Positions 62,211 to 64,000 of a stretch of 64,000 bases of DNA are shown here, piece after piece. Made by a program: the position numbers and the translations under genes. The notes beneath the pieces were generated by a model, which was given only the letters and a program-made list of their open reading frames with translations, had not been told where the DNA came from and ran no database searches. Origin of the DNA: Lysinibacillus fusiformis (GTDB taxonomy: Bacteria; Bacillota; Bacilli; Bacillales_A; Planococcaceae); contig JASENG010000003.1 in NCBI GenBank assembly GCA_030027265.1, positions 186,001 through 250,000 of the forward strand. The letters run 5' to 3'. Positions within the stretch are counted from its first letter, which is position 1. Each line of letters opens with the position of its first letter.

Positions 62211-63251
62211 TTACATTGTACTGATATCAATTACAAAGCGATATTTAACATCCGAAGCTAAGACACGTTTATAGGCTTCATCAATTTGGTCAGCTGAAAT
62301 AACTTCAATCTTAGGGGCAATAGAATGTTCCGCACAGAAATCCAACATTTCCTGTGTTTCACGAATGCCTCCGATTAATGATCCAGCAAATGAACGGCGT
62401 CCGCCAATAAGAGATTGCACTCGTACAGACAACGGTTCAGATGGAGCGCCAACATTAACAAGTGTACCATCGAGAGTAAGTAATCCGAAATACGCATTAA
62501 TATCAATTTTTGCACTAACTGTATTAATAATTAAATCAAAATATCCCCCAAGTTTCTTGAATGTCTCAGGATCACTTGTGGCATAGTAACTGTCTGCTCC
62601 TAAGTCCAAGCCATCTTCCTTTTTATTTAAAGTTTGAGAAAGAACTGTTACTTCTGCACCCATTGCATGAGCAATCTGTACAGCCATATGGCCAAGGCCG
62701 CCTAAACCAATGACAGCTACTTTTTTGCCTGAACCTGCTCCCCAATGATTTAATGGAGAATAGGTTGTTATTCCTGCACAAAGTAATGGAGCTGCGGCAT
62801 CAAGCTCGATGCTATCAGGAATTTTCAGCACGAAATCCTCTGTTACAACAATATGAGTTGAATAGCCGCCTTGAGTTGGTTCTCCGTATTTATCAACACC
62901 CGCATAAGTTGGGACTTGTCCATTCAAACAGAATTGTTCTTCACCTTTTTGACAGTTTTCACAATCACCGCATGAGTCAACCATACAGCCAACCCCAACA
63001 CGGTCACCGACTTTATATTTTGTCACCTCGGCACCCACTTCAGCAACAATTCCTGCAATCTCATGTCCTGGTACTAGTGGATAGTTCACAGCTCCCCATT
63101 CACCATGCGCTGTATGAATATCAGAATGGCAAATACCTGCATATTTAATCTCAATTAAAATATCATGTAAGTCTAAATCGCGACGTTTTATCTCAGCAGC
63201 TCGAAAAGACTTGTCTGGACCATCAATTGCCCGTGCTTTAGCTGTTATCAT
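62211..63251 (-). CDS. adhA: Zinc alcohol dehydrogenase AdhA-like
   Basis: NAD(P)-dependent medium-chain dehydrogenase of 346 residues, cinnamyl-alcohol/YahK-type. Catalytic zinc ligands Cys41 (GICHSDIH), His63-Glu64 (PGHEIAG) and a structural zinc lobe Cys94, Cys97, Cys100, Cys108 ([15 protein letters not shown]) are all present, with Rossmann motif [13 protein letters not shown]. In B. subtilis AdhA helps clear aldehydes such as formaldehyde and methylglyoxal and is activated by AdhR. An AdhR-type operator lies in its promoter and an AdhR-like gene is divergent. A weak hairpin past the stop may be a terminator. Confidence 0.92.
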   Translation of the reverse strand: MITAKARAIDGPDKSFRAAEIKRRDLDLHDILIEIKYAGICHSDIHTAHGEWGAVNYPLVPGHEIAGIVAEVGAEVTKYKVGDRVGVGCMVDSCGDCENCQKGEEQFCLNGQVPTYAGVDKYGEPTQGGYSTHIVVTEDFVLKIPDSIELDAAAPLLCAGITTYSPLNHWGAGSGKKVAVIGLGGLGHMAVQIAHAMGAEVTVLSQTLNKKEDGLDLGADSYYATSDPETFKKLGGYFDLIINTVSAKIDINAYFGLLTLDGTLVNVGAPSEPLSVRVQSLIGGRRSFAGSLIGGIRETQEMLDFCAEHSIAPKIEVISADQIDEAYKRVLASDVKYRFVIDISTM

Positions 63252-63370
63252 ATTAATATTCCTCCTAAATTAATAGTTTCCAAGAGAATGGACTACCTAT
63301 TAGAATATTAATGAAGTCAGGTAAAAATACCCCTCATTCATTGAAATTCTAATTTCTCTCTTTCAAAATA

Positions 63371-63401
63371 ATAATAATCCTTATAGTTAACTCTAGGTCA
63401 A
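63371..63401 (-). promoter_or_regulatory. MerR-type promoter of adhA with AdhR-like operator
   Basis: TTGACC (63396-63401) and TATTAT (63371-63376) are 19 bp apart, the long spacer of MerR-activated promoters. Within the spacer is an inverted repeat, CTTATAG-TTAA-CTCTAGG in plus-strand order, close to the AdhR motif CTTAAAG-N4-CTTTAAG of B. subtilis as I recall it. It lies about 120 bp before adhA and 155 bp before the regulator gene. Confidence 0.8.
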
Positions 63402-63436
63402 GTCATGTACATTTATTCTTCAATTTGAATACATAA

Positions 63437-63480
63437 GCATCCGTTAAAGAGCTTTCCTCCCTCAAGCAACGGCTTTGAAT
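63437..63480. repeat. Short inverted-repeat element before adhR
   Basis: CCGTT (63441) and AACGG (63468) enclose AAAGAGCTTTCCTCCCTCAAGC. CGTTA, AGAG and CTTTCCT/CTTCCT segments resemble the minus strand of the element at 62023, so related short elements may flank adhA. Confidence 0.35.
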
Positions 63481-63554
63481 TTCAATAATTAAAGTGTTAA
63501 AATTTCGATAATCATAACGAACTCGAAATCTAGCTATTTAAGAAAAGGTGAAAA

Positions 63555-63962
63555 ATGTTGACTACATATTCTATTAGCGAAGTGGCAAAGGAATTAAACC
63601 TCACCGTATACACCTTGCGTTACTACGACAAGGAGGGGCTCATGCCTTTTGTAGAACGGACACCAAGTGGAACTCGCTTGTTCAAAGAATCAGATATTAG
63701 CTTCCTAAAAGTGATTCAATGTTTGAAATCTACCGGAATGCCGATCAAGGATATTAAAAATTTTATAGAATGGTGCTCTGTCGGGGATTCCACTTTACAG
63801 CAAAGATACGATATGTTCTTGGAACGAAAAGCGACTGTTGAAGCGCAGATGGAAGAACTAAAGCGGGCAATGGAAGTAATCGAACATAAATCTTTATACT
63901 ACAAAACTGCAATCGAGGCTGGAACTGAAGAAATTCATAAAAATAATAAAGTATGGAGCTAA
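63555..63962 (+). CDS. adhR: MerR-family regulator, AdhR-like
   Basis: MerR/NmlR-type regulator of 135 residues. The N-terminal winged helix (YSISEVAKELNLTVYTLRYYDKEGLMPFVERTPSGTRLFKESDISFLK) is followed by a dimerisation helix (LQQRYDMFLERKATVEAQMEELKRAMEVIEHKS). A Cys in VIQCLKSTGM sits at the position of the redox-active Cys52 of B. subtilis AdhR, so thiol modification by aldehydes is plausible. A second Cys is in EWCSVGD. It is divergent from adhA, whose promoter has the right operator, which supports the assignment. ATG at 63555 follows AAAAGGTG. Confidence 0.85.
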   Translation: MLTTYSISEVAKELNLTVYTLRYYDKEGLMPFVERTPSGTRLFKESDISFLKVIQCLKSTGMPIKDIKNFIEWCSVGDSTLQQRYDMFLERKATVEAQMEELKRAMEVIEHKSLYYKTAIEAGTEEIHKNNKVWS

Positions 63963-64000
63963 TTTAACGATTAATGTTCTGTAAGAGTGGGGCTAGTTCT

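Overview
The window looks like the chromosome of a low-GC, endospore-forming Bacillales, most likely Planococcaceae (Solibacillus/Lysinibacillus/Ureibacillus type). This is inferred from codon use, protein similarity and Bacillus-like gene order, not from a database search. Sporulation genes (spoIIAA, spoIIAB, sigF, spoVAF, sirA), the resABC-DE and sigX-rsiX blocks and a bacillithiol-type ypdA support it. No rRNA, tRNA, phage, transposase or CRISPR-Cas locus is visible.

Layout. 1-11.4 kb: prsW (cut by the window edge), ansA, a TAXI-type TRAP transporter operon, a frameshifted ypdA, ypbG, ypbE, recS, ypbB and ferredoxin. 11.5-18.3 kb: a PadR/membrane-protein pair, fabI behind a FapR-like box, a 20-bp tandem repeat array, a TlpA-type thioredoxin, glnR-glnA with a GlnR box, and ribU under an FMN riboswitch. 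18.4-32.7 kb: sigX-rsiX with a sigma-X-type promoter, the cytochrome c maturation block resA-resB-resC with resD-resE, rluB, a D,D-carboxypeptidase, scpA-scpB, ypuF, ribT and lysA. 32.8-36.1 kb: spoVAF and the spoIIA operon with a sigma-H-like promoter. 36.8-44.8 kb: a SulP transporter, pdp-deoB, xerD, fur, a SpoIIM-like protein and nudF. 44.9-50.5 kb: yqkF, a VanZ protein, a glycine riboswitch before an amino-acid permease, yqkE, yqkD and yneF. 50.6-61.7 kb: sirA, a five-gene lia cell-envelope stress cluster, an acetoacetate/HMG-CoA catabolic operon, tkt and ynzC. 62.2-64 kb: an AdhA-type alcohol dehydrogenase with a divergent AdhR-type MerR regulator.

Gene cooperation. ResA, ResB and ResC mature c-type cytochromes while ResDE controls respiration. 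SpoIIAA, SpoIIAB and SigF form the forespore sigma switch. LiaF, LiaS and LiaR sense envelope stress and should control LiaI and the PspA-like LiaH. ScoAB, the HMG-CoA lyase and the hydratase form the lower part of leucine/acetoacetate catabolism.

The least explained content is intergenic. Several repeat families occur whose unit lengths differ in steps of about 10 bp: GATCACTT units of 20/21 or 30 bp (13.58-13.95 kb and, inside the lia cluster between liaS and liaR, 54.41-54.76 kb); GCGGAA units of 51 or 61 bp (38.84-39.02 kb and 55.80-55.98 kb); and GTGCGTTCA units of 20 bp (55.51-55.59 kb). This spacing suggests a helical-phase constraint and is the best candidate here for something undescribed. 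Other points of interest are the ypdA frameshift, loss or relocation of spoVAA-AE, dacF and spmAB from their usual places, and an orphan terminator at 61.75 kb that may end a small RNA.
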